Shown: one piece after another, positions 1-10,302 of the stretch | How positions within the stretch are numbered: the first letter of the stretch is position 1 | Layout: every line of letters starts with the position of its first letter | From: Pyxicephalus adspersus | Taxonomy: Eukaryota; Chordata; Amphibia; Anura; Pyxicephalidae | Reading direction: 5' to 3' | NCBI RefSeq assembly: GCF_032062135.1 | Contig: NC_092859.1 | Location: 90,471,443 to 90,535,442 of the forward strand | Length of the DNA: 64,000 nucleotides | The notes under the pieces: generated by a model | Database searches by the model: none | What the model saw: only the letters and a program-made list of their open reading frames with translations | What the model was told of the DNA's origin: nothing | Position numbers and translations under genes: made by a program

Positions 1-71
1 TGATCCCCCAATATCTGCTTGCGAAGACCCTATCAATTGCAAATCATTACAGACCACTAATTAGAGACACT

Positions 72-128
72 ATTTTAGTTGGTAGTGACTTAGCTAGAAT
101 GACTATGGGCATATTAGATATATAATCT
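72..128 (+). repeat. Direct repeat, copy 1 (57 bp)
   Basis: This segment reappears at 1725-1781 in the same orientation with about six mismatches over 57 bp. It begins ATTTTAGTTGG and ends in ATATATAATCT. Similarity stops abruptly at both ends. It is probably part of a dispersed repeat; nothing marks it as an LTR or an inverted-repeat terminus. Confidence 0.6.
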
Positions 129-1724
129 CAATCATCTGAACCTACAGACAACTTTAAAAAGTGTGATCTTTGCATCATAATGGGAAACTAATGAGAGAGC
201 TACTACAAAATCAAGTTCAAACATTTAAACGAAAAAAGTTGAACATTAACTCCAAAAAAAGGGGCAGAGGTAAAGAATAAGCAAGCTATGGACCCATCAC
301 CTTAAGGAAACCTATGATTACCTATGATTACCACCCAGGACATAGATAATTATACAAAATCTGTATCAGAAACCAAGAGTTCTGTCTTTTATTTAATTTG
401 ATGTATTTGAAGTACTGAGCACTCCCACATTAATCAAGGAGGTAATCGAAAGCTTTTATGTCTTTTATGTCTATAAGCAGCATCAGGCAGAAACAGCATC
501 TGTGACAATGCATCCTATATTATTTAAAAGAAAGTTCTACAGGTATTTTAATACTCATAATTAAGAATTACTACGTGGTAAATATCTGATATCAGCAAAA
601 AATATTATTTTGAGCTTCAGCTGGGCACGCAATAAAGATACTATGGAAATACAGCACCCCATCAATATTAAGCTTTTGTAGGTTGGCAGCTAGTGTGCTC
701 ACAGAATAGAGTGCTATGAACTTTGATGATTATTTTTTAGTTTATTCATACTGAATTTTCAATAGAAAGGCCTAACCAACTAAAAATATTCTATTCAACA
801 AGGTTTCAATGAACAAATCATGATGTGGTTTCAGACAAAACAGCACCTTATCTTGTTGAGGGGTTATTGAAAACAAACGATACTCATGAAAGAAAGGGAA
901 GGTGGGGGTCAGAGGGTTTCAGACAGTTGCAATAAACATTTAGGCAATAGCATAGTACCAAAAACGTCTGTATAAACCACATATGCTATGCAAGATCATA
1001 CAGGTTGTATGGGAAGACATGACTTGACTCATACAGTATACAGTATGAGAGAAATGTGTTAAGTGTCTGACATATATGTCATAGGAATTTAATACTAAAC
1101 ATTTTAAATTTCATTGTTCAATGAAAAGTGCATGTTTATTCATTCATGTGTGAAATAGGATAGACAAGTGCACTTAACAAATATTAAAACATGGGAATTA
1201 CTAAGAATCCTGCAGCAAAATGGTAATTCTGTGCAAATATAAATTAATCTGTTTAACTGTCTACTTCTATGTGTTTGTTTTCGTAAGAAGGCACACAAAG
1301 AAAATCACAAGCCAAGGGAGTACACTACTTTACTAAATGGCTGTCAGGAGGTGGGAATTATGAATAATTACATAGAGAACACAATGGTTTTTCAGCCAGG
1401 TAATGTACAAGGTGGGTACACTCCTATTGGCCTGGGGGTTCACATAATTGAACAATGCAAGTAAACGTGTGGTTGAAGTGTTCACAAAAATGGATGGAAC
1501 TAAGGATGTCACGTATCATGCCAGCCAGGTCTTCACTTGCCTATTTTTTCTCTCCTAGTGTAGTGAATGGAGTGTCTGCATTTTTGTAATTCAGCAATAG
1601 TTTTTGTAAATTCTGTCTGCAACCTTTCCTACCTTTTTCAGGCTGTGTGGGATTTCAGTTCTCATGGAGGTGATTTTGGACTTAGAGGGTATTTCATAGG
1701 TCAAGGAGTAATATAGCCTGGGCC

Positions 1725-1781
1725 ATTTTAGTTGGTGGTGACATGACTAGAATGAATATGGACATATTAGATATATAATCT
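1725..1781 (+). repeat. Direct repeat, copy 2 (57 bp)
   Basis: Partner of 72-128, same strand, roughly 89 percent identical by eye. The two copies are about 1.65 kb apart, and the intervening DNA shows no coding content. Confidence 0.6.
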
Positions 1782-2056
1782 GCCCTTAAAATCCTTAGAG
1801 TGTCCTGAGGCACCTTGTAGTATTGCCAGTTTCTCTATGGTCCTTTAGGGCCATTTACAAAGCCAGAAACCCCCATATTGTGTTGGAGATGCATGGTACA
1901 TGATACATTTAAAACTTGTAATATACTTGAATTAGCAATCATATGATATTTGGGGTAGGAATGTGGGAAAAGTGGAAAAAAGAATAACTGACAAGCCCAA
2001 AGCTTTTTTCTAGAATTCCTAAACAAATACAAAAAAGCTTTTGTAGGGGGGTCCTT

Positions 2057-2423
2057 TTAGACGTCCTCTTCCTCCTCCGGGAATTCTATCAAGAAATAGT
2101 CTCTGAGAAGACGGAGGAGCAGTCTGTGGCAGTGCTCAATGGACATTCTCCCCCTCCAGTGGATAAAGTGCACCAAATAGTGTCCTTAAAGCAGCACATG
2201 ATCCTCCATACAGCACAGTGCAGTGCGTGATGGTTGACCGTGACATATATTGGCTCAGTTCTTGTCCCAGGGCCGCCACGAAGGCTTGAGCGTAGGTGAG
2301 CTGCCAGGAGATGCAGAGCTGTCTCCTCTTTGATGACATGGAAGGGGCAGTGTCAGTACTTACACAAATTTCTGGCACACATGAAAGCTCTGAGCAGTAT
2401 TCCTCCCTGAACCGCCATCCAGA
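2057..2423 (-). pseudogene. Coding-like patch, possible frameshifted gene remnant
   Basis: On the minus strand a frame stays open from about 2480 to 2136. Its translation has ordinary protein composition, including CSELSCVPEICVSTD, then YAQAFVAALGQELSQYM and TVLYGGSCAALRTLF. It then hits a stop, but a second frame takes over at the same place and reads MSIEHCHRLLLRLLRDYF followed by an acidic EFPEEEEDV tail and a TAA at 2057-2059. Two adjacent protein-like frames suggest one frameshifted coding region or processed pseudogene. The patch is richer in G+C and CpG than its surroundings. I do not recognise the family. An alternative is part of a transposable-element ORF, or chance openness. No splice sites or promoter could be assigned, and no neighbour supports a function. 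Confidence 0.3.
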
Positions 2424-3085
2424 CCAAATCCCTGTTTCCCTATATCTAATAACTTTAGTTAAGTAAAAGCTACACAGGTAGCAGTGCTATTGGGAGCAGA
2501 GAACACGTTTTTTCTATATATTTTTGTTTAAAGATGCTGATTGGTTGATGAATTTAGATGAGAATAACCACTAAACAGATTGATTACAGTTTGAATATGA
2601 TTAGTTTCACACAGCAGTACACACAATGCTGGCCTTTAGGTAATCTGCATGAATTACTTTATAGATGAAGAGTGATCCTATGCTTTTTGTAAATTAGGAA
2701 GATAACAGGACTCCATGTGTGTTTGGCAGCAACAATATAATAGGTAATGAAATACTACTCGCAAAATGCTAATGTCACAAGGCATGGTTAGGAATCAATG
2801 ACAGATGGCAGGAAATTATATATCTGATGACATTATGATTCATATTTTTTACACTTGCCCTTTGTTCCAGCTCAGCTACTGTTCCAGGAACAGTAATACC
2901 TCATGAATTTGGCTGACCATGCAAATTTTCCCTTCTAAGACTAAAATGAGTACCAGTTTAGTAACAATAAAAAGTTAGTTAGACAGCACAGTTTTTCACA
3001 CACAATCATGGTATACTTTTTGTGTTCACACAAACAGTGCTGATTGAGCTTGAATGTTTGGATTTAATAGCTACCAACCACTACC
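2424..3085. other. AT-rich non-coding stretch
   Basis: Apart from the upstream part of the open frame described at 2057-2423, nothing recognisable is present. There is a small local palindrome around 2866-2900 built from TGTTCCAG/GGAACA words. Confidence 0.5.
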
Positions 3086-3679
3086 TGTCACGCATGGATA
3101 GACAGGACCACTAGGGGCGCTACGGCTTGCACAGAGGTGGTGTGAGCCCTGAGAAGGGCCAAGGCGCAGAGTCCAAGAAGTAACCAGGTCTTCTCCAGAG
3201 CTTCTGATGGTGAGGATGTTGCGCCGCTGGTTACTGCCACGTTGCGGTCTTTGGGCACACCAAGGTTGGCAAGATACGGTACTAAATCACAAAGCAGAAC
3301 GATAGTCAAGGAAAGCTGGGGTCAAGGCAGGCTGCTGGTCAATTGCAAAGGATCCAGGAGAAAGACACCAGTGACACAGGGGACACTGCGGGCACAGGGA
3401 ACACAGGAGACACTGGAAGCATCAGGAGGCACAGGTGACTCAGGGATATCCACAGACTGACAGGAACACTAGAACAGCATAGGGAATAGGCTGGGGAAAA
3501 ACAGACTGGACAACGAGGGGTTAACGCAGTAGCTGGACAGAAACAGGCACCAGGTGAACAGGAACTAGCTCACAGAACTAGGGGCTCAGCACAATGGAGA
3601 CATGTTGCACAAACACAGAGTACAGTGTGTGAGCTAGCTAAATAGCCAGGGCTGCTCAAGAGGCTATTTATTAATGACA
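3086..3679 (+). mobile_element. GC-rich interspersed repeat, LTR-like
   Basis: A 594-bp block stands out from the AT-rich flanks by its G+C and CpG content. It opens with TGTCA and closes with TGACA, the short inverted TG...CA ends expected of an LTR. The interior is low-complexity CACAGG/GACACTG-rich sequence. The flanking 5-mers do not match, so no target-site duplication was found and solo-LTR status is unproven. A motif close to the CTCF consensus (CCACTAGGGGCGC) lies at about 3109-3121, but lacks one G. Confidence 0.35.
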
Positions 3680-4243
3680 GCCAGAGCAATGTGGAGGCCA
3701 CAGTTGTGCCTTATCCCAAAACAGCATTGGAAACAAGATTGTCTGGTCCCTCTTTTTTCCAGTTGTAAGCTCCCAGTACTTCTTTGTATGAATGCATTCA
3801 TATGTTTTACTTTATTTACGTTATTTATTTACGTTATCAAAACACAACACTTTTTTTTTAAATAAAAAAAAACTTTACACATACATACAGATATATATGA
3901 TCTTCTCAAATCTGTATTTATATTTTGCTTGAAGAATATTGATCTTGGCTTGTCACAGAGTAGCCTGAAGGCCTGTGCAGATACCGTTCTTTTAATAATA
4001 CACTATGCGTGTAAAAAGGGTTCAAAAACAAGGCTGAAAAATGAAGCTCATTTAAGGAGCAATGGTATAGCAGGTACACTGCTGCTTTGGAAAAAAATTA
4101 TGTTTTTCTTTTAGAATTGGACAGCATCTTGTGCCTTTTTTCAGCCTAACTTTGTAGCTATGTAACAATGTGCTCTGCTGAATTTAGGACTCTAAATAAT
4201 GTGAAGAATTGACAGGTAGGTTCGATCAAATGTTGTGGGGCTC
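3680..4243. other. Non-coding stretch with homopolymer runs
   Basis: Contains a T-rich then A-rich run near 3849-3875 and tandem TTATTTACG words just before it. Nothing else recognised. Confidence 0.5.
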
Positions 4244-4752
4244 TGTTGGGTTAGCACAACTTATTTAATATCAAATATGTCTCACCAACAATAATGCTTT
4301 ATCAGTATATACTGGTATATGTATACCATATATGAGGTCATCCTAAAGGAATGCAGCATATCCTGTAACTGGTATCCTTATAAGGTAAATTGCTGGTTTA
4401 AGGGATGATCATTGGTCAGTACTGGTCAAACACTGGCCATTGTCTCAGTTTCCTGGGTAGTTAAAAAACACAGTGCCATGTTTAATAACTAGTCTTGACC
4501 AGAAGTAACTGTATGCAACATGTTTTTTGATTATCTGCCAAGTTATTGATTTCCAGCAGAATCTTTGGGTGAATTCAGTTTTCTTCCGCAGCTTAAAAGT
4601 ATCTTTTGTTACCGCTTATTAATTGTTATTACAGTATTGCATTGTTTTGTCTATCTAGCTTATTATTAAATAGTATAATCTTTCAAGTCCGTGTGTTGTC
4701 TCTCTTTGTACACTTCAAATTGAACCCATCAATATTTTCATAAACTGTCACA
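4244..4752 (+). mobile_element. LTR-like direct repeat, copy 1
   Basis: This 509-bp segment starts TGTTGGGTTAGCACAAC and ends ACTGTCACA; a second copy in the same orientation begins 747 bp downstream. TG...CA ends, a length near 500 bp, an AT-rich polyadenylation-like zone in the last fifth and a following GTGTGTTGTCTC stretch all fit a U3-R-U5 layout. Copy 1 has about 10 bp (near GTCAGTACTGGTC) missing from copy 2. A short perfect inverted repeat, TGGTATA/TATACCA, is present in both. No gag or pol remains. Confidence 0.6.
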
Positions 4753-4990
4753 AATCTTAAATGGCCAAATTGCTAATCCTGGTTAAATCCTGTCATTTGA
4801 TTCTTAAGAGTTGGGATTAAGAGTGAAGCTATATTACATGTTTTATGGTATATAGTAATTGTTATGCTAATTATTTATGTGTTGGTTTGTTTTTCTGTTT
4901 TATAAATAAGTGTACTGATTCAACACTGGAAGTTATGACTTTGCATACTGTTGTTATTCCATTATGATGTTGGTGAGCCAGGGAGTGGAG
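4753..4990 (+). mobile_element. Spacer between LTR-like repeats (238 bp)
   Basis: The interval is far too short for a proviral coding region and has no useful open frame. Just before copy 2 sits a purine-rich stretch (CCAGGGAGTGGAG) that could be a polypurine tract. No convincing primer-binding site is seen after copy 1. The arrangement fits a miniature LTR element or a large internal deletion. Confidence 0.45.
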
Positions 4991-5479
4991 TGTTGGGTTA
5001 GCACAACTTATTTAATATCAAATATGTCTCACCAACAATAATGCTTTATCAGTATATACTGGTATATGTATACCATATATGAGGTCATCCTAAAGGAATG
5101 CAGCATATCCTGTAACTGGTATCCTTATAAGGTAAATTGCTGGTTTAAGGGATGATCATTGGTCAAACACTGGCCATTGTCTCAGTTTACTGGATAGTTA
5201 AAAAACACAGTGCCATGCTTAATAACTAGTCTTGACCAGAAGTAACTGTATGCAACATGTTTTTTGATCATCTGCCAAGTCATTTATTTGGAAGACTCCT
5301 TGGATGATGAATGCAACTTACTTCCGCAGCTAAGTATTTTTGTTATATCTAAGTCTTTGTAATTGCATTGTTTTATCTATCTGTCTTTATTAATAAATAG
5401 TTTAATCTTTTAGGTCTGTGTGTTATCTCTCTTTGTACACTTCAAATTGAACCCATCAATATTTTCATAAACTGTCACA
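4991..5479 (+). mobile_element. LTR-like direct repeat, copy 2
   Basis: Same start and end words as copy 1, with very high identity over the first 300 bp and more drift (small indels and substitutions) in the zone corresponding to copy 1 4530-4690. It contains an AATAAA near 5392. Matching target-site duplications outside the pair were looked for and not found. Confidence 0.6.
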
Positions 5480-7128
5480 AATTATATCCGTGACATAACA
5501 GGCTCACAGATAAAACCAATAATTAACAGATTGTTTATGAAAAGAAAATCCTACTGCAACATTCCTGTTATAGGTTCAACAACTAAACCATTCAATTGAC
5601 AAGGTAAAAAAGCACCAATATATCTGTAAGAAAACTTAAATAGAGAATGAGAGTTGATTCCTGGTTGGTTTGAATGAGGTCAGTGGTCCTCTTTTTTTTG
5701 CTCATTAGAATTAGTTGCTGACCACACTATTCATATTTCCAGCTGTCAATGTTCCCTTTTAGTAAAGGTCAAGAGGCTTTCATTACAGCTGCTTTTGTTT
5801 GAAGAGGTTTTTTTTTTAAAGAGTATTCCTAGTTAACCAATCGCAGAGAAGGAATCGCAGTGAATATCCAAAACAATACCACTTTTCTGCTCTTTTTTTG
5901 AAACTCAAGTTTCAAGTGATTTAGGATGTTAATGTATGAATTTTTATGAAACTTCACTATATTCAACTGATTGGTAAATGAAAAAATTTTAAGCTTAATA
6001 TATTTTAACCTTTAAATAGGTTGCATAGCCCAAACTTTAGGGTGAAAAGATGCATTTTGAACCCAACTGAGGGGCAATTTGTATCATAATTCACAGTAGC
6101 TACCTAAAATTTGTGACCAACAATACATTTTTGTTCTAAGTCAATTGGTACTCCCCCTTATTAAAGATTTTTACACGTTCATTTATTCATGTAGTGGGGT
6201 CATTCTTAGAATTCAAATTAGGCTTTTTTTCCAGCCATGGAACCTCAGTGATTAGAAAAAAGGGTCAGGAAGTGCCTTCCCCCCTTTCTGTGGACTGGAG
6301 TACTTGGCCTTCAGTCAGTTTTTTTTACCCCCTACAAGAGCAGGGATGGGTTAGAAATGTGTATAGGTTTTATTACAGTGTGTGCCCATACTGAGAATGC
6401 TTCCTTTTATCCTTCGTATGGCCACTAGGACTAGACAAGTAGTAAAGGTTGTCTTCACAATGAGCAAAATGTCTCATAATGGGGCTTAGACATTAATACA
6501 AATATAATTATACTGTCAATAAAGGGTAATTGACAGTAGAATCCTCAAAAAGGCCACAGGGACAGAAAATAAAACCACTGAGGTTCCCAAAATAATGGAC
6601 AACTTAGCAGAATATCAAGAGTGTTCTGTGGCCCTGAGATATTTGGGGGTGCCATTTGAAGATTGGAAGAGTTTTCCCTCAGCAGCACAGTGCCTAAAGT
6701 TACAATAAGATATTAAAGACTGATTAGATACCTTATAGCTGTCATATGCCTACATAGTGGGGGTCAGAGAGTGTTACAATGATACTACTATCTCTAGCAA
6801 ACACAGGAATGCTTTGGTGGCACATAATAAGGCACCATTATTAATTTTTGGAAGATGATTCTGTCCAATCAAGCTTGTAATATGAGAAGTAAGGATGTGT
6901 AACATACAACAGGCAGGGGTGGGTAGGATTGGTAGCACAGCAAAGCATAGCAAAAAAGCAGATAGAGTAGGTTGGTAGGATAGCAAAGGAACAATATAGA
7001 ATCAATAAGCGAGGGTTTGATTAAAATGCTAGCAACATGGTTTGGACATAGGTAAACAATGAATGGCTAGGCATTAGAATATTCCTGCCTGTTAGCGTAA
7101 TAGACACTGTGCAATCAACCTGTTTACT
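5480..7128. other. Non-coding stretch
   Basis: No gene or bounded element recognised. The open frames near 6194-6394 and 6774-6986 show no family motif. Confidence 0.5.
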
Positions 7129-7371
7129 CTGTACATCAGGGGTCGGCAAACTCCGGCCTTTAAGCCAGATACGGCTAGCCAGAAGTTTCCTTTCAGCAGC
7201 GTTCCCTCTCCTACATATGGATTGCAGAGGAGAGGGATTTCCTTTCAGGTGTTCCTGGTGGGGGGCAAAGCCATAAGCGTGGGACTCGAGAGAGAGTCTG
7301 GACTAGTGTGCCTTCTTGAGCTCCTAAAATGGAATAGTAGCCAAAAAAGTTGGCTGACCCCTGCTGTACAT
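7129..7371 (+). mobile_element. hAT-type MITE with intact 8-bp target duplication
   Basis: The element spans 7137-7363. It starts CAGGGGTCGGCAAACTCC and ends GTTGGCTGACCCCTG, the terminal inverted repeat style of hAT/Charlie-like elements. The octamer CTGTACAT is present on both sides (7129-7136 and 7364-7371), as expected of hAT integration. At 227 bp it is non-autonomous and has no transposase. The longer open frames on both strands here run through the element by chance. Confidence 0.85.
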
Positions 7372-8767
7372 CAACAGGTACAATACGATATTGCAAAGTA
7401 CAGATTACATGCACAGTAGTTGATGTTTTTACTGAGTGCTGAGATTTCAGGTTTGGTATTAAGGTCTTTAGAGAATGCAATGGTACCAGCAGAACAGTGC
7501 ATTTTACAAGAGGGAAATATGAAATACAGAAACACAACAAGCTACATCTAGATTTCATTTGGGTAGCAAGTTTAAGGTCAATATTATATTAAAATAATAT
7601 TACCTTGTAATTCCAAAATTGAATAGAAATAGAGTGCATAATTTCTAGTAATACACCTTCAGACTCACGCACATGGGAATGAAAACATCTAATTGGCTTC
7701 TGTCCTAGTCACTGTCTTATATTTTAGCAAACATTGTGCAGATAAATAATATACCAAGATAGAATTTGGGTAACAGCAATTAGCCAGTGGACCTTTTTTT
7801 AAAATTATATTCAGCTCTCTATTAAACTAGCCATCCACCTATTGAATGCAGTCAAAGTATTAACAAGCAACAAATCCATTAAAAGAATTGTATTCACTTG
7901 TACCAAGATTATGTAAAGTAAAACATTTATTATACATTCCTAATTATTATTTAATTTAAGAGGTTGTTGAATATACCTGAAAACTTTAATAATATTTTAG
8001 AAACATGTGTAATCACATTCTTAATTGTATTTCATACTGTACTGCACACAACCACAAAAAATGCCTAGGTGGTCAACAAACAAAAAATTGTGTACATCAA
8101 AGTTCTAACTAGAAACAAGGCATTCACAGGACTTGTTCACAGAAGAAGGAGTTCAGAACAACTTAATTGGGGTACAGCTTACTTTTTGTCAAGACTACCA
8201 GACAAAAGTATGTACTGTACATAGTTTTGTTCTTAGTAATGAGGCCTCTCTGTAAATCATTTTGAGTGTCTTTAAAAAGAGAAGATCAAGTACCCCATAG
8301 TTCTCATAAAAAAGGCCAGTGGCATTTATTTTTTTTCTAACCATACTGTGTGTTGTCAACAGTAACAATTACAAAATAAACTAAAAAATCTATCAGTAAT
8401 TTCAATTGAAACAACCTATCCAACTCCTCTTATGTCACATTTTATAGCCATGGTGGACATTTGAAGGTACCTATGGAGTTGTTTTTCCCATTTTACATAT
8501 TTTAGTATAAATATGACCTTTTTCTACAATTATATCTAAATATAGAAAAACTTAAATATTTTCCATGCCTTCAATTTAGCTATTTTACACCAAAGATGTA
8601 TTCTTCCCACTTATTATATATTATTATAATAAAATAATATAAAATAGGTTTGACAGGCTTGGGCCATACCTAGCTTTATTGCGACTTCCTTCATTTTCAA
8701 GAAAAATCTATTTGATAACAAAAATTAAAATAGAAATCATTTTCATGCAAAATCTAGGCATTAAAAA
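7372..8767. other. AT-rich non-coding stretch
   Basis: Nothing recognised beyond AT-rich near-palindromes around 7585-7605 and 8618-8646. Confidence 0.5.
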
Positions 8768-8769
8768 TA

Positions 8770-9282
8770 CCGTATTTTCCGGCGTACAAGACGACTTTTT
8801 AACCCCGAAAAATCTATGACAAAGTCAGGGGTCGTCTTGTACGCCGGGTACGAGTACTTACCTGCAGCGCCCGGTGTCCTCGCGAGTCCCTTCTCTGGTC
8901 TGGCATCCCTGCGAGTACTCCTGTGCCTCCTTCTGTCTTCCTGCTTTTCAGCTTACACGAGTCCTCCTGGGCAGGCTCACGTTGCTTCACAGCAGGACTC
9001 GTGTAAGCTGAAAAGCAGGACGTGAGCCTGGATTGGCTCTCCAGTGGAGAGCCTGGATTGGCTCTTCACTGGAACACGCCCATTCATTAAAGGAACGTGC
9101 CCATTCATTACTAAGAACTAGTAGTGTACAGTTCTTTCTGCCTCTCAGTTCTCTCACAATAGTGAGATCTGACAGGCAGAAGGAACAGTACAATACTGGG
9201 CATATAACACGACCCCCAAATGATTGGTTAGAGTGGGGGGTCGTCTTATACGCCCAGTCGCCTTATACACCGGAAAATACGG
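8770..9282 (+). mobile_element. TA-flanked MITE with nested inverted repeats
   Basis: The 513-bp element begins CCGTATTTTCCGGCGTA and ends CACCGGAAAATACGG. It is flanked by TA on both sides (8768-8769, 9283-9284), as in Tc1/mariner-type insertion. Immediately inside each end is a GTCGTCTT.TACGCC motif. The interior is G+C-rich, carries a 25-bp perfect inverted repeat (listed separately) and two tandemly doubled segments, GAGCCTGGATTGGCTCT and CGTGCCCATTCATTA-like. There is no transposase. I recognise these ends as a widespread vertebrate MITE type but cannot name the superfamily with certainty. Confidence 0.75.
8941..9018. repeat. Perfect 25-bp inverted repeat inside the MITE
   Basis: The arm 8941-8965 (CTGCTTTTCAGCTTACACGA then GTCCT) is exactly complementary to 8994-9018, with a 28-nt loop. 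It sits asymmetrically within the element and could be a second element that inserted into it, or a fold-back rearrangement. Confidence 0.85.
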
Positions 9283-9284
9283 TA

Positions 9285-10108
9285 TTTATTTCTGTGTTTA
9301 AATGATCTTTTTAGACCCACTCAACTGCTCACAACCCATCCTCATGAATAATATTAGTGTAAACTAACTAATACTGCATCCATAGTGGTCAAGTTAAAAT
9401 CCTCTAAACTGGCATTAATATTAAGTAAATAAATCAAATGATTACTCTCCTTCAAATAAGCATGTTTTTCCTACCAATGGTTGTATAAAACAATCAAGAC
9501 ACTTTCCCACCCCATATGGTCGTGTGGAGTCAATTGGTTCTCCAGGTGGTTTACTTTTGCTTATATTTCGAGGGCGCATAGTAAATAATTTTTATCCTAC
9601 ATAATATAGAGACTGGTACTGAGACTCCTCTTTATTCATAATTTCATCATCAGATCCTTTATTTTTGAATTTCTTTAGATCTTTTGTATATTCTCCCATT
9701 TTAAAATACTATGTTTCTCTATCTGGCAAGAATTTTGCCATTTCCCCTTTATAATCAAATAGAATAATCCTACCCCTCTATCAGCCCAATAACCAAAATC
9801 TTTCAATCTGACAGCTTTCAGGACTCAAATCATATGCAACATAGACTCTTTTATTTTTTTTTGGTGGGGGGTTTTCATACCTGTAGATGGTAAATTTAAT
9901 ATAAAGCACCAAAGTGGGAATATTAGAAAAAAACTGTCAGCGCATAAATTACAGTAACAGAGTTTGAGATAAGGGCATCTCCAGGATGCAGCACTATGTA
10001 TGTCAAGCACACACACCTGAGTACCCTTGTTGTTCCAGTATGTTGGACCATTAGAAAACAATGTAAATATTGGGGGGAAAAATCAATACCATTAGGAAGG
10101 TGTTAAAG
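9285..10108. other. Non-coding stretch
   Basis: Mostly featureless. On the minus strand a 35-codon frame (9699-9592, beginning MGEYTKDLKKFKNKG) has charged, protein-like composition, but it is too short to assign and is probably a chance frame or TE debris. Confidence 0.45.
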
Positions 10109-10302
10109 CACTACAGCATGAGTGCCCACACTTTTTTGGCTTGCGAGCTATTTTTAAAATGACCATGTCAAAATGATCTACCAACAATAAAAACTTGGAC
10201 TTAATAACTCCTTTGCGTGGTAGAGTTCCGCAATCTACTCGTGTTGCCTTTGCGAACTACTGGTAGATCACGATCCACCTGTTGGGCACCCCTGCACTAC
10301 AG
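10109..10302 (+). mobile_element. Short hAT-type MITE with 8-bp target duplication
   Basis: The element, 10117-10294 (178 bp), runs from CATGAGTGCCCACACTTTTT to GTTGGGCACCCCTG. The octamer CACTACAG occurs on both sides (10109-10116, 10295-10302). The left terminus has drifted from CAGGGGTGCCCA. It is non-autonomous, with no coding content. Confidence 0.85.

Larger units (their letters stand above)
1..2056. other. AT-rich non-coding stretch
   Basis: No gene, RNA or complete mobile element could be recognised. The only internal structure noticed is a 57-bp diverged direct repeat (listed separately) and short tandem stutters near 308-330 and 458-475. Open frames here are short and show no family motif. 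Confidence 0.6.

Noticed and set aside
3086..3679. CpG-island promoter
   Set aside because: Tandem-like CACAGG words and TGTCA/TGACA ends fit a repeat better; no downstream exon or TATA arrangement seen.
7211..7558. 115-codon minus-strand frame
   Set aside because: Spans a hAT MITE and its flank with no protein motif.
9592..9699. 35-codon charged minus-strand frame
   Set aside because: Too short, no family, no conserved context; most likely chance or TE debris.
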